DNA of 64,000 nucleotides from Mucidula mucida (lineage: Eukaryota; Basidiomycota; Agaricomycetes; Agaricales; Physalacriaceae), in the NCBI GenBank assembly GCA_015501055.1, contig JADNYV010000001.1:1736001-1800000 (forward strand). Direction: 5' to 3'. Positions 24,160 through 36,800 of the stretch are shown here, piece after piece. A model generated the notes under the pieces. It was not told the DNA's origin. It did no database searches and saw nothing but the letters and a program-made list of their open reading frames with translations. Every line of letters begins with the position of its first letter. Position 1 is the first letter of the stretch. A program made the position numbers and the translations under genes.

Positions 24160-24554
24160 GGTCACTGGTGGTGGGCAGACGGGAGCAACTGGCACCCCAA
24201 AATTCTGGCTCAAGTATTACTAAGCCTCAGGTTCGCGTCCTTAACACGTGCTTGCCATGACGGAGGAATATTTGCTCATTGCTCAGTGAACTTGTCGGAA
24301 TGCGGAGCAACATTAAAGCTGGATGCATATGCACAAAGATAGAATAGCGTACGCGAAACATAAGTGTTTTGTCACACAAAATGTCTCTCTCAACCTCCGG
24401 TCATTGCACGATGCCGAACCGAGTATTCAAAACACCAAAAGACGTCCACGTAGCCCCAATGCAATATATGTGATGCGTAGTATGTTACAAGATGCAAATG
24501 TACCCAAAACGTAGTCCGAAAAAAGCTAGGTGATGATAAGGCTAGGATATGACT
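24160..24554. other. Spacer between elongase and unknown gene
   Basis: 395 bp between two minus-strand genes. It should hold the elongase promoter and the 3' end of the upstream gene. I see no coding text, repeat or RNA gene in it. Confidence 0.5.
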
Positions 24555-25312
24555 TCAAGTCGGCAAGAACAGCGTGTTCCCTGTTGATGGTCGTACAATT
24601 AATTGAAGCTCGTGAACAGACGCGAAACTGTACCGTTTGCTGAGCTTGGCATTTTGAAGCACGTCAATGGCACAGGTCTTGACTTGAGAGCGCGCGATGT
24701 CTGGACCAGAAGCACAGACAAGGCACATGGAAGAATTGGAGGGGGCAAGACTGTACGACGCGTGAACCTAGGACCGGTTAAAATAACTGCATCCGAAATA
24801 ATCATACGCACTCACCCCACACGCACGCAGTGACTGAACGAGATCGTGAATAAACTAGTAATAAGATGTTAGCAGCCGTCCAAAAATACCAAGGCGGGCC
24901 ATGACATGAACCGACGAGAAACGCGTAACGTACCAGCAACAAACGAGAACGTAATTCGTGAAGGTCATGAAGGTCGAGGCCTGATACAGCGAAAGATAAG
25001 CGGCAGTCAATTCTTAAAATGATTATACGTACATGTCTCTGAAGTGGGACACCACGTCGGCACAGCGCAGTGCAGTTTGACCGACGGGCCCAACCGAAGA
25101 AGGACTCTGCAGGAGAATTAACGCACTCGTCGGTAACATACACCAGACAACTCACTGTGTAAAAGGTTCAACAGCGTCATGAAGATTTCCAAGCTGCAAC
25201 GGACTCAGGACTGTCGCACGACCAACGACGACCAATGAGAATTCACCTCGTTCAAAGGAACTTGAAACTGGGATTTCTCATCGAGGGCGGGAAGAGACAT
25301 AAGAGAGACCAT
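24555..25312 (-). CDS. Small intron-rich protein of unknown function
   Basis: ATG at 25312 opens MVSLMSLPALDEKSQFQV; the proposed stop is at 24555. Short exons are separated by introns with good donors (GTGAAT, GTGAGT, GTACGT, GTGAGT) and acceptors. Likely coding pieces: VGQTALRCADVVSHFRDMY, STFMTFTNYVLVC, IHDLVQSLRACG, CLVCASGPDIARSQVKTC, AIDVLQNAKLSKRYSFASV and HELQLIVRPSTGNTLFLPT. The last two exons are the clearest. I do not recognise the family. The protein would be about 150-170 residues with no signal peptide or clear membrane segment. Exon phases in the first half are not fully settled: one join needs an acceptor ending GAG. Confidence 0.45.
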
Positions 25313-26501
25313 GGCGAGAAAGGCAGGAATATCGCAGGGACTTCGGGATTTTTGAGGTGGGGGAAATGCGACAGTGGTTCAAAATGACGGACGCATTTTA
25401 TAAGTAGAGGTTTCACTTCCGAGCGGTCACGGGAGGAGTCGGAAGATCGGAGCTACTGACACTCGCTTCGAGAATCGTGCCTAGACTCTGGAGCCAATGG
25501 CAATAAGACTGGACATCACCACGAGTGTTGATACTGCGTCTGAAGTATGTAAACTTCCCGATGCGCAAATACCGCTAGATTAACTGTACATCGACCAAAT
25601 ACGTCGGATAGTAGGAAGAGCCGGTCAGAGAACAGAGGACCAGGCACGTGGCATTAAAGGATGGCTAGCGGGAAAGCGGGCAAGCATGAGACTCTACCCA
25701 GCGGCGGTTTTTGCGGGTTGCACTCCCATTGCGTCTAGTATCAGAAACACGCGCATGTCTGAGCTGGGCGCTGTATATTCGGCGCCACCCACGTCTCTAA
25801 TCGTGTGGCGTCGAATTCGCTAAAGATACGTATTTGCAGCAACACATGTCGTGTGATGTCAAAAGGACGTTTTTGACAGACTGTCAGGATTAACGAGTAG
25901 TTTACGGCTCCACCATAGCGCAAGACGACGAGGATAGCGCACATCGGTTGCCACATTGTCTTAGCTCTCCACGGGGAACGGACTTGGACGCGGGGTATGG
26001 ACTTGTATGGACCGCCGGAATGCTGAATTCATCCTGAACGGTCCGGCGGGGATGCCTCGATTTCGGGGAAGACCGTACCGAATACGACCCTGTGACCTCT
26101 ATGTTTTCGTTGCTCAAAACTCTGACAATGCCATATCGATTGTCTTGCGAGCCTCGATATACAACCGAAAGTACTGGACTTGACTGTCCACGAACTTCTC
26201 CCTATGATATCTTGGAATCTTGGCACCCCAGGAAAAAGCACTCGATCTCGCCTCCGTCTGGACTTCCCCTCACCTCCGCATCACTGTTGATAATACGTAC
26301 AGATTTACACGGCTGCCATAGACTAGGGCCTATACCCCAAGATCATTGACATCTGGGGTTCAATTGGCCTGGCCTAATTCTGAAAGTCCAGCCTGTGGCA
26401 GGTGATCTGAACCCACTCACTTGCAGCTGGAGTTCTAGCTCTGAATTCCCGGTCCAGCCCGGCTTAGAGTAGTTCATGCGCAACGAATACATCAAAGGAA
26501 T
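25313..26501. other. Gene-poor interval left of the Mutator-like element
   Basis: Short minus-strand frames between 25740 and 26240 (for example YRGSQDNRYGIVRVLSN) look faintly protein-like but are interrupted and match no family I know; they could be a decayed gene. An imperfect hairpin lies at about 26350-26410, with GGGTTCA on one arm and TGAACCC on the other. Nothing else is supported. Confidence 0.4.
26493..26501. repeat. Target-site duplication, left copy
   Basis: CAAAGGAAT directly abuts the left inverted repeat and is repeated perfectly at 27382-27390 on the right. Nine bases is the size made by Mutator-like transposases. Confidence 0.85.
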
Positions 26502-26646
26502 TAGCCAGGTAACCTGACCTACTAGTATGAGCAAGCGTCGATACAGTAGGCCAGGTAAATCGGAGTTTAAATTTGGCGTGAACATGTCGTTGGAAATTCG
26601 CAGAGATCGGTCCGACTTCCTATATGCCATATATGGGAATAGAATC
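26502..26646 (+). repeat. MULE terminal inverted repeat, left arm
   Basis: Matches the reverse complement of 27237-27381. Differences at 26589, 26616, 26637, 26642 and 26646: the left arm has G or C at each, the right arm A or T. Confidence 0.9.
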
Positions 26647-27236
26647 TGCAGCCTTCAAATCACGATTCGTTGTAGCAGTGTCCAAGCCGCATCCAGTACA
26701 CAAAAGTAGGCCAGAAAGACTTTAGACATGTGAATATATATCTCTCATGCAGGTAATGGCTTCAAAACCCCGTTATGTCCCGTTGAAACCTCCGTCTGTC
26801 CACCGGTAGCATGATAGGTTGATCAACACACTATGCAGCCATTCTCGACGAGACGTGTCTCTCTAATACTTCTCTAAACAGCACTTCAACTCTTCCAATC
26901 CTCTGGAAGGTCATCTTATTGTTGAAAACTAGGATCACAACGTCTACACGACTACTAGCGGAGAGGCGATCAGCCAAGAGACAGGGGCACAGCTGGTTCG
27001 GAAAGTCATTGGCGTCAACAGGCGCGATTGGGCGTTGCCTATGCTCGCGGATCATACGTATATAACATGATACACCGCCTGGCATTGGAGTGCATCTTGG
27101 AAGCGCATCTAGTCAAGTTTTTATGAGTAAATAGTCGAGATCTAGTGTAATATCCGTACTCTTGTCAATTGGGACCTCAGCGGGAAGTGTGGACATCACA
27201 GACAAGTGCGCTGCGAGGCCTTAGAATTGGCGGAGC

Positions 27237-27381
27237 AATTTTATTTCCATATATGGCATATAGGAAATCGGACCGATCTCTGCGAATTTCCAATGACATG
27301 TTCACGCCAAATTTAAACTCCGATTTACCTGGCCTACTGTATCGACGCTTGCTCATACTAGTAGGTCAGGTTACCTGGCTA
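27237..27381 (-). repeat. MULE terminal inverted repeat, right arm
   Basis: Reverse complement of the left arm, with five GC-to-AT differences. The outer 85 bases are identical between arms, as expected for transposase-binding ends. Confidence 0.9.
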
Positions 27382-27390
27382 CAAAGGAAT
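27382..27390. repeat. Target-site duplication, right copy
   Basis: CAAAGGAAT immediately follows the right inverted repeat; identical to the left copy at 26493-26501. The remaining 458 bp up to the VPS13 start have no gene and hold that promoter. Confidence 0.85.
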
Positions 27391-27848
27391 TCGTCTCCTC
27401 ACTTCTCACCTCAAAGGAGTACCCGTTATGTTGCATGTGCGCAGCCTCCAGCTCTTCAAATCTTCATGAATACGTGCTCCTAACAAGTGTTCAAAGTTTA
27501 AACTTGCTACAGTAACGAAATTACGAAGTCAATGAATGCTTTAACAGCCCGTTTCAAGCTGGTCTTTGAAGGCTCTCCACATACTGAGTCATAGTATCTC
27601 GAAGGCCCATTCGCACCTCCCAATACAGTGCGTATGTACAAGGCAGTAGTATCGCATTAATCAAGGCAAATTACTGTATCCTTGTGCATGCATTCGAATA
27701 ACGTTGATGCACTGATGACGCGCAAATTTGATGTCACCGTTTCGTTTCGTCATTCTTAACCGAGTCTGATCATCTTTCATCTTACCCTTCTACTTGACCG
27801 AGTAAAGCATCGTTCCCGAGTTTCAATATCTTTGAGATTCCCGCCGTC

Positions 27849-30800
27849 ATGTGGTGGCTAGACCCGGGGAAGGAGGTGCTCAACGTAGTAAGTGTTTGCG
27901 CACAATAACTTTAGTGTTTCTGAATTGCCTTGAGCTCTTCAACCGGATTTTGGCCCCGTACGTCGAGAACTTGGACCTGAATCAGACGCAATATGGGATA
28001 GGACAAGGTGCGCGATATGGACCTCGTACACTTACACTTCGCTGACTGGTTGTAGGACAATTGACTCTACGCAACCTGACGCTCAAGAAAGGCGCTTTGG
28101 ATAAATTTCGGCTCCCAGTGGATGTCCTTGAGGGTGCGACACCCCGCCCAAGCGCTGGACTGCTCTCATGTGCATCTAGGTCACCTTGGGAAGTTCACGC
28201 TCTCCCTACACTGGATGAACCTTGGCAACCAGCCCGTCGAGATCTTGATTGAAGACGTGTATATCCTTGTCGTCCCTTCGACGCAATCCAATTTCGATCC
28301 GGAAGAAGAAGAAGAGCGCGCACAAGCCGCCAAGAATGAGCGCTTGCAGAATGCCGAGCTTCTCCACATGCGCGGGCAAGCCGAAACCTCTTCGGGTGCG
28401 ACGCGTTGACATCTTTGTCATTCCTCCGTCTGAGCGCTTTTCAGATAACGCCCCTCAGACTCAAGGTTTATGGGAGTCTCTCACCGCCAAGATTATCAAC
28501 AATCTGCAGGTCACCGTCAAGAACATCCATGTCCGCTACGAGGATAAACTCAGTGTTCCCGGGGTACGCGACAGAATAGTGTAACACGAGGCGAATACTA
28601 ATATATCACCAGCATCCGTTCGCGGCGGGCTTGACATTGGCGGGATTTACCGCGTTCTCTGTCAATGAGGAATGGAAACCAGCATTCATCGAGAGTACTG
28701 CAGGTGCCATCCATAAGGCGAGTTCGCGTCTTTGGAGATACAACTATGTCATTTACTTCTATCAGCTCGGAAATCTCCAATCCCTAGCCGTATATTTCGA
28801 CACAGATTCTCCAAGCATTGCTGGTTTACCTCATGATGAATCTATGAAAACCTTCTACGAGATGGTCAATAGGTGTTTTCAGATTAGTTGCGCCAAACTG
28901 AGTCTTCTCTAGATTGCCTGCAGTTCGCGAGAGGCCCAACACCAGTTCATTTTGAAACCTGTCTCCGGCGAAGGAAGGGTAAGTATCGTGCTTGTCCACT
29001 ACATGCCACCTAAACGCGTCCCAGATCATTATGAATCATAAAGTGGACAACGACACCCCACGTTTTGATGTCCAATTGCTATTCGACGAGATTGGTGTCG
29101 CGGTGGACAACCACCAGTATCGAGATACCATCTCGCTTCTTGACATGTATCACGTTTATATCCGTCAGCACCAAGTATGGTGTTCCTTCTGCCTTTGCCA
29201 TACTAAACTCACTATTATCAGTACCGCAAATATCGGCCTGACCAAGGCGAATTCAAAGCAAACGCCGCGAAAGCTCGCCTACGCTTTGCTGGACATGCCA
29301 TATTGGAAGGTGTCAAGGAGAAGAATCGGAAATGGACCTGGGTATATTTTGCAGAAAGGCGTGATGACAGAAATCGATACGTCGAGCTTTTCCAGCAGAA
29401 AGAGTTGGGCGTTCTACCTGTTACAGTGCGTACTTTCTTTTCAATCTTCTGTATTCTGTACGCTCGTTAATGCTGGTCTAGGATGAGAAGGAGTTAGAAG
29501 GACTCGAGAAGAAGCTCTCATATGAAGATATCAGATTCTACAGATCTATCGCCCGTTCGCGCATTCGGAAGGATATTGCTCTTCGGGAACGACTGGAACA
29601 GGATAAGGCAAAGCAACAGCCTGCGAAGCAGAGCTGGTCGAGCTGGATATGGGGGTCCTCCGAAGACACACACACAGAGACAGATCCTGCGTTTGGTGGT
29701 CCAATGACCGAGGAACAACGCCAGCAATTGTATGATGTACTCGACTACGACGAGAAAGCGGCCGTTGTCGAAGCTCTGGAAGCTCCACGGGATGCCCTCA
29801 AAGCCCGTATCAACGCCAAACTCGATAAAGGGTCCTTTGTTCTAAGGAGTGACCCTCATGGAAAAGCTGAGGACATCATTTCAATTGTCTTTGATGTCTT
29901 CAGAGCAGACGTTATCCAGAGGACGGACAATCTGGACGCGTCTGTGTCGCTCATGGGCTTCACTGTATATGACGGGACTACGGAAGGTACTCTTCACCCG
30001 AAGGTCATGTACGTGAAGGACCTACCTAGTATCGATGCGGATCGAGAGGACCCATTCCTGTTCGTGAAATTTGAGAACAAGCCGCTGGATGAGCGTGCAG
30101 ACAATGCGTTGACTGTCCGCATGCGTCATATGGAGATCATCTATCACAGAGGTTATGTGGAGGCGGTATATCAATTCCTCAAACCTCCGGAGAGCCAGCT
30201 GGAATCGGTTGAAGCTCTGCTCGTAAGTCCCTTTGCACGCACGACGAGTGACGCTAACATCATCGTCCAGACGGCTGCAGGTCAAACACTGGAAGGACTG
30301 AGCAAAGAAACAAGGGCCGGCTTAGAATTCGCTCTTCAGAACCACAAGACTATCGACATACAGATGGATATGAATGCACCTGTCATCATTGTCCCAGAAG
30401 AGTGCGTGGAGTTGACATTCGCCTTGCGCATTCTCACTCAGTCTTGCACCTTGTAGCGTGACGACATACCAGTGCAAACATTTGGTAGTTGATGCAGGTC
30501 ACATCGCCATTGAGAGTGATCTAGCAGACAAGGACGCCATCAAAGCGATTCACCTCAAGAGGAATCAGAAATACAATGACGATGACTACAGACGTCTTCA
30601 GTCACTCATGTACGACAAGTTTACGCTAAAATTGAAAGCTGCACAGGTAACAGCATCTCACCCATTCCGCAATCCTTACTCCAATACCTATAGTTCATCC
30701 TCGGCAATGACTTGGATTCTTGTCGTCGAGCTCTGACATCAGACAAAACTGACGCCGTGCATCTTGTGGAGCGCATAAACATTGATCTTCAGGTCGAGAA

Positions 30801-33800
30801 TTCCATCGTTCCCAGTGCTTTGAGTCTTGCCCGGTTCAAGGTGTCTGGTAGCCTGCCAACCTTACAAATGAACCTTTCCGACATCAAATACAAGTCCTTA
30901 ATGCGCCTCATCGACGTTTGTATCCCAAAGTTTGGTGACGACAATCCTGCCGACGACCACACGGTCAACTTCCCCCTCCATCCTAGTTTTTTCGGCCCGA
31001 ATGAAACGGAATATACAGTGGAGGAGGATGGCGACGACGACGACGTCGAAAGCTTGAAAGAAGACGAATTTTTCGAAGCAAGTGAAGGACTTCCTGATGT
31101 AAGACTTTCACAACTTTCAAGATGAGATCTTGACAGCTGTGTTAGCATCCTGACATCCATCAACACATTTTCGAGTTTGACTTCCGTGTGGAGCAACTCA
31201 AGGTCTGCATATTCAAGGCTAATGCAGACAATGTGGAAAAGGCGTTGGGCGATGTGTCTCTTGACAAGTTCTGTTTGATATTTGCTCTGGCCAAGTTCGA
31301 CATGAAAGTTGATGTCAATTTACGGTTAGTAACAGTCGCTTCTCGACCATTGACGATCCCGTCTGAATTGTATCCAGGGCTCTAACCATGAACCTCAACC
31401 AACCGAGCGGCGAGCCCATCAAGTTCATGTCTTCGGTGGACTCAGACGTTCCGCAGGATCAAGATTTACTATTCGTTACCTACACTCGCGTTCAAAAGGA
31501 TTCTCCCGAGTTCACGTCCGTTTTCGAGGGAATAGACCAGAAGGTCGAAGTTCGAATTTCGACATTCATTTTCAGAGCCGCACCCGAACCAGTCATAGCC
31601 TTATACGACTTCATCATGACTACGTTCGTCCCTCAGGCTAACAATCTGGTGCTTCCAGCAGAGCAGGCTATGTCCGACGTGCAGAAAGAGCAAACATTAG
31701 CGAACGATAGTAGCAAGATTTATGTTACGGTCAATCTTGCGAGCGTCCAAGGTCCGTTCACCTTCGAAAGGACGAACAGCGCTGACATCATCATAGTCAT
31801 CCTCATGAATGGGCCGGCCAGCCTGGCGACGTTGTCTCTGTCAACAGCAGATGTAGCCGTTCTCGTTCTGGCAAAAGCTTTACGTGTCTCTGGTAAACTT
31901 GGAAGCCTCTCTCTGACCAATGACGCCGATGTGTACGACGTCAGTCACGATTTTGGTCAAATACTTTCTATTGAGGGCCAGAATCTCGCCGAATTTCGGT
32001 ATCAAACGTACGATCCGGATGAGGCAGGTTACAATGGAATCAAGTCAACCGTATCATTGACCACCGCATCGCTCAAACTTCATTTCCTAGAGCAACCTCT
32101 ACACGACATATATCTCTTTCTTGTCAAATTTGCGAGGCTCAAGGGCTTGTACGATGCGGCTACCCAAGCCGCCGTTCAAAGTGCCCCAGAAATGGATCGT
32201 ATGCAGTTCGAGGTGTCTGTCAAATCGCCCATTGTCGTGTTTCCCTTTGATCCCGTTACTTCCCGCGACACTCTTGTCCTTCGCCTAGGTGAAATCACTG
32301 CTTCCAACTCATCCAAGGCCGATAAGAACAAGATGACCGCGGGGCTGCATGGAATCCAACTCGTCTCGAATATCCATTACGATGAGGCGCTTTCAACGCT
32401 CAAGATCATCGACGACATCAATGTGGCGGCAGATATTGTGCAAGTCGTCGGTGTTGACCGTTCGCAAATATATGATGTTCCGGATACTCAGGTTTGGTCT
32501 CACACGTGATGACCCACCCACAATCTCATAGTCGCTCTATAGGTGTCGATTAGCATCTCAGACGTGCGCTTGCACTTGACGCAAGTGCAGTATGGCATCT
32601 TGATGAAGCTTGCGCAATCGATACCGAAGATTTTGGCTGGAGCACCCGAGGGATATGCGCAAGCGGAATCCTCGGTATCCAAGGAACCAGTAACACCCCA
32701 GCGCACAGTGGCTTCTTCTCCATCCGCTAATTTGGGGCCAGAACTGATTGTTTCAGCATCAGTCCAAGCTTGGTCCACTGTTGATTTGGTTGTCGCAGTC
32801 GATGCCGTAAAGCTTCATCTGTACGACGAGTCCGCAACGACAACCGCGAACTTGAAGGAGCATGGAATCACAAGATTCGCTCTGAATAAAAGCGAACTTC
32901 GACTCAAAATGTTGTCAGACGGCTCCATGGAAGCCCAGGTCGTCTTCAAGTCGTTCACGATGGGCAACACTCGACCTGGACAAACCAAGTTTCGGGAAAT
33001 TATACCCGCCACCCAACATGATCGCAATCAGTTCATGGTTCTCTATACCAAGTCCGGCGGTCCAGACAGCTCGTCGCTCGCCATCGTAACCATCGACTCC
33101 CCTCAAATCATCTTCGCCGTTGATCCCGTATTTGCCTTGGCCAAATTCTTCACTTCGTATACTCCCGATGCACCCATCGAAATGGAAGACGAAGAAGACG
33201 ATCCTCAAGTTGAGACCAAGGACATCCCTTCATCCAATTTCGATTTCCGTCTTGATTTACACGATGTTTCTATCAATGTGCTCGAAAACGATGCAAATCC
33301 TGAAACACAGTCCATCAAGCTCAACGTCAAGCAAGTCATGCTATCGCAACAGGTATGATCCAATGCCGACTAACTCAATGTTATCCTCATGATTTCAAGG
33401 GCGTCTTGGCCCTCACAATCAATCGCTTGGGAATGTCTTTGACTTCGATGGGCAAAGATTCCGACGTCGTTCGATTTTTGGACGAATTCGACCTCAGTCT
33501 TTCGCTTGACAGTCGTTCCAGTTCGTCCCAGCAAATGACGAATATGGAGATTAACGCCAAGCCGATTGTGTTCCGAGCATCCTACCGAGACATCATGCTA
33601 ATCACCTCGATCGTCGACAAGGCCATAGAACTAGGTGCAACGAACTCGACGAGTGCTGAAGCATCTACTTCGAAGTACAAATCTCGCATCTCCGAATTTT
33701 CAGTTTCCAAAAAATCGTCTACTAAGCAAACCGCTGGCAAACCACGAAAGTCTGTGGGCAAGGCTCGTGCCGTAGCATCGAAAGAACAGGCAAGTGCTTA

Positions 33801-36800
33801 TTTGAATTCATGGCCCTCGTTGATTGTGAATTCTTTGTAGTTAAAAGGTTCCTTCGATGGTTTCCGGTTAGTACTCATCGGAGATATGCATGAACAACCG
33901 ATGCTTCATTTCAAGGTTAAACGGTTTATTGTAGGTGCAAAGGACTGGTCAGGCGCGGTATGTGCAGATTTCGCCGTTTCATCGAGTATTCGCTCAATAG
34001 GCATCCCAGCTCCACGCCACGACGACTATGTCAACTCAGATCAGCTATTGGAACCTCACTAACTCTCACTGGGAGCCATGTAAGTTCTGCGCTTCGTAAT
34101 CTGTATATCTCTAACTTAATTGGACTCCAGTAATCGATCCGTGGACATTCACGATCACGGTACGTGTTGACGCTCCTTCTCTATTGCATATGGTGTCATT
34201 CTTTAGGCTTCAAAACAAGACGCGTCCAGTGGCATCAACTTCGGTCTCTCAGCGAGAGACCGTCTAGACCTCAACCTTAGTACCACTTTTGCTGAGATGG
34301 CAATCACCACTGTCAACGTTTGGACCAAGGAAGGCGAGCGTGTTTTACAGAATGCTCGAGGAAGTTATGCCCCTTATCGCATACGAAACCGGACTGGCTC
34401 TCCCGTGTTTGTGTGGTCCGATGATGATGGCAATACAACGTCCAAGGATGCCACTTCCGTCAAGATTTTGAATGATGATTCTCTCGATTGGCGATTTGAC
34501 GACTGGAAAACTCTGAGAGAGGTGCGAACATTACCTTCATTTTGATTCCAATCTTACGTCAGTAGCACGTTTCCTCCTCTGGTCAACACAGTATAGGAGT
34601 TCAAATTGTGGGCCAGCCGTGGGAGCAGATCCGGAGCATTCCTGTTGATCGCGAAGGGGAGTATACATTTCCTCTCCGTCCGCGAACAGCCAAATACACG
34701 GACAGGCTCTTATGTGAAGTTAATGTCGTGGATAACGTGAAGGTTGTCACTATACGTTCGACATACAAAATCCAGAACCAGACGTTATATCCGCTTGAGG
34801 TCACTCTTGTGGATGACAACGGGCATCCAGTACATTCATTGGAGAAGATCGTTCCTGGACAAGAATATGCATTGCCTATCGATGCTGTTGCTCGCCACAG
34901 GATACGGATACAACCAGATCGTCAGTATTCGTCCTAGAACGCAGATAGGTCTTAAACTTACCTTGTCTCAGAGGGATTCGGATACAAATGGTGTCCGGCT
35001 ATCCGATGGGAGGATTTGGTCTCCACCCGAGGTTTCACAATCAGATGCCCACACAGTGATCCTCAAGAGGCTTCTTTCAGATTCCAAGCCTGGGTACAAA
35101 CGGACTTTCAAAGCGGACACTCGAGTACTCGGTATGTTCCCCTCATACTCGGAGATTAACAACTTGTGAACTTGCAACCTTCAGGAAATTTCCCAAAATC
35201 AGTCTCAAACTGCGCGCGCCGTTAGAACTCGAAAACCTACTGCCATACAATTTACAATATCGCGTTTATGATAAAGACACTGATCAAAATTGGCGCAGCT
35301 ACCTGCGGCGAGGTGGGGTCATGCCTGTTCATTCCGTGGAACTGGGTCATTTAGTGCTGTTGAATGTGGAAGTGGAGGATACAGGTAGGGCATCACTGTG
35401 ATCTTTAGTGCTAGGTTGCTCACAGCCATCTAGTTTTTGATCAAAGCGAATTCGCCATCATCAACACCGACGTCAATTCGGACTTCGAGCTGGAGAAGCG
35501 GCTAATAGTCAAAGATCCGAGAGGGCGAACGCTGGCGCTGAAATTGAACTATGTGTACGCGCCTCTCTTTGAAGTCGTCCCGCTAGCCATTCATGACACG
35601 TTAGACGGTATCCTGATTCTGGAGGGGCTTTTAAAGTACAAATATCTGCACCATACCTTGTCGTGAACAAGACTGGACTACCTTTCGCTATTCGTTCTGT
35701 ACGCAGTACCCGTACTGGAGCTCAAGATGTGGCGGGTGACACCCGACCAGGTCAGTTTTCGTCTCTGCCGATAAGTATCATGGCTGATATCTAACATCAA
35801 GAGGTTCTCTCGACGCCAACCCCCTTCAGTAAGACCACTATGAAGGAACCACATACATTCTAATCATGTTCCTTTTGCAGTACTCTCTCATCAGGCCGAC
35901 AATGGCCATGAGTTCAGTCTGAAAATCGGCGATTCAAATTGGTCCAAGGTACATCTATTCAAAATCATATTACGCCGTTGGTGCTACCTGACATTTTCAG
36001 AACTTCAGCGTGGAAGCGCCTTCGGCCGACAGTGCACTAGTTATTCCGGCGCTTAAGTCGAAGCAAGACGAGATTCATGTCGGATTGTCGTGGTCGGAAG
36101 GGCTCGGGAAGTATAAGTTGACGAAGGTCATCACTTTGACGCCTCGTTTTCTGATCAAGAACAAGCTGGCGGGCCCTATCGCGTTCCGAGAACATGGTGT
36201 CGCACCTCGTGAACGTTGTACAGTGGAGTCAGGAGAACGATGTCCTCTTACTCTGCTGCGTGGGAGTGCAGAAAAATTGTTGACCATTGCTTTCCCGGGA
36301 CTGAATGCCCAATGGTGAGTTATTCGTGATCAATCTGTAAACTCAGGCATACCTGTCTTTCTAGGTCCCCGCCCATCAATATTGAAGACATAGGCTCCGT
36401 CCACTTCCGATTGAACTCTTCAAATGCCCCGCAAGACGTACAAGTTATTGAAGCAGATGTGAAGCTTGACGGATCAACGATATTCGTGACGTTTTCTTCG
36501 GCGACTGCAGGATATCCCTTCTCCATCGAAAATGGCAGCGATTACAGCTTCACTCTCACGCAGCGAGTATGTGTATTCATTTGATACAAGTATGCTTGTT
36601 TCAAATACGTTGCAGGACGCTCGCGAAGAACCAACACCTGGAGGAAAATCGTACCCGGTATATACGCTCAAGCCTCACTCGACTATGCCATACGCATGGG
36701 ATTATCCAGCAGCTCGGGACAAGAAGCTCGCACTCTCGTCTGGAGCTGCCCGCCGCGTAATCGATATTATGGAAATAGGCGATCTTGTGCCCTTCAAGTT

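Larger units (their letters stand above)
26502..27381. mobile_element. Non-autonomous Mutator-like element (MULE), 880 bp
   Basis: Both ends begin TAGCCAGGTAACCTGACC when read inward. The inverted repeats are about 145 bp, with five differences, all transitions. A perfect 9-bp direct duplication flanks the element. Long inverted repeats with a 9-11 bp duplication are diagnostic of the Mutator superfamily; Tc1/mariner (TA), hAT (8 bp) and PIF/Harbinger (3 bp) do not fit. The 590-bp interior has no transposase motif. Its longest frame (minus, 26831-27085, with DVVILVFNNKMTFQRIG) matches nothing I can name. So it is a deletion derivative or MITE-like copy that needs a transposase supplied elsewhere. 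Confidence 0.85.

Noticed and set aside
24160..24213. An elongase start at 24213
   Set aside because: That codon is TTG, and the extra residues (Pro- and Val-rich) are not typical of elongases; ATG 24159 is preferred.
25740..26241. Overlapping minus-strand frames suggesting a decayed gene
   Set aside because: Interrupted, no recognisable motif, no good splice model. Mentioned only as a gene-poor interval.
26350..26410. Short inverted repeat GGGTTCA/TGAACCC as a second transposon end
   Set aside because: Only seven to eight paired bases, with no flanking direct duplication; more likely chance.
26831..27100. Possible HORMA/Rev7-like fragment inside the MULE (pieces such as YHVIYVR and DVVILVF)
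   Set aside because: The pieces lie in different frames and the resemblance is limited to a few hydrophobic residues; not enough to name a family.
33840..36010. Apparent frame breaks in VPS13
   Set aside because: Each break coincides with GT..AG borders about 45-60 nt apart, and the joined text is conserved VPS13, so these are introns, not mutations.
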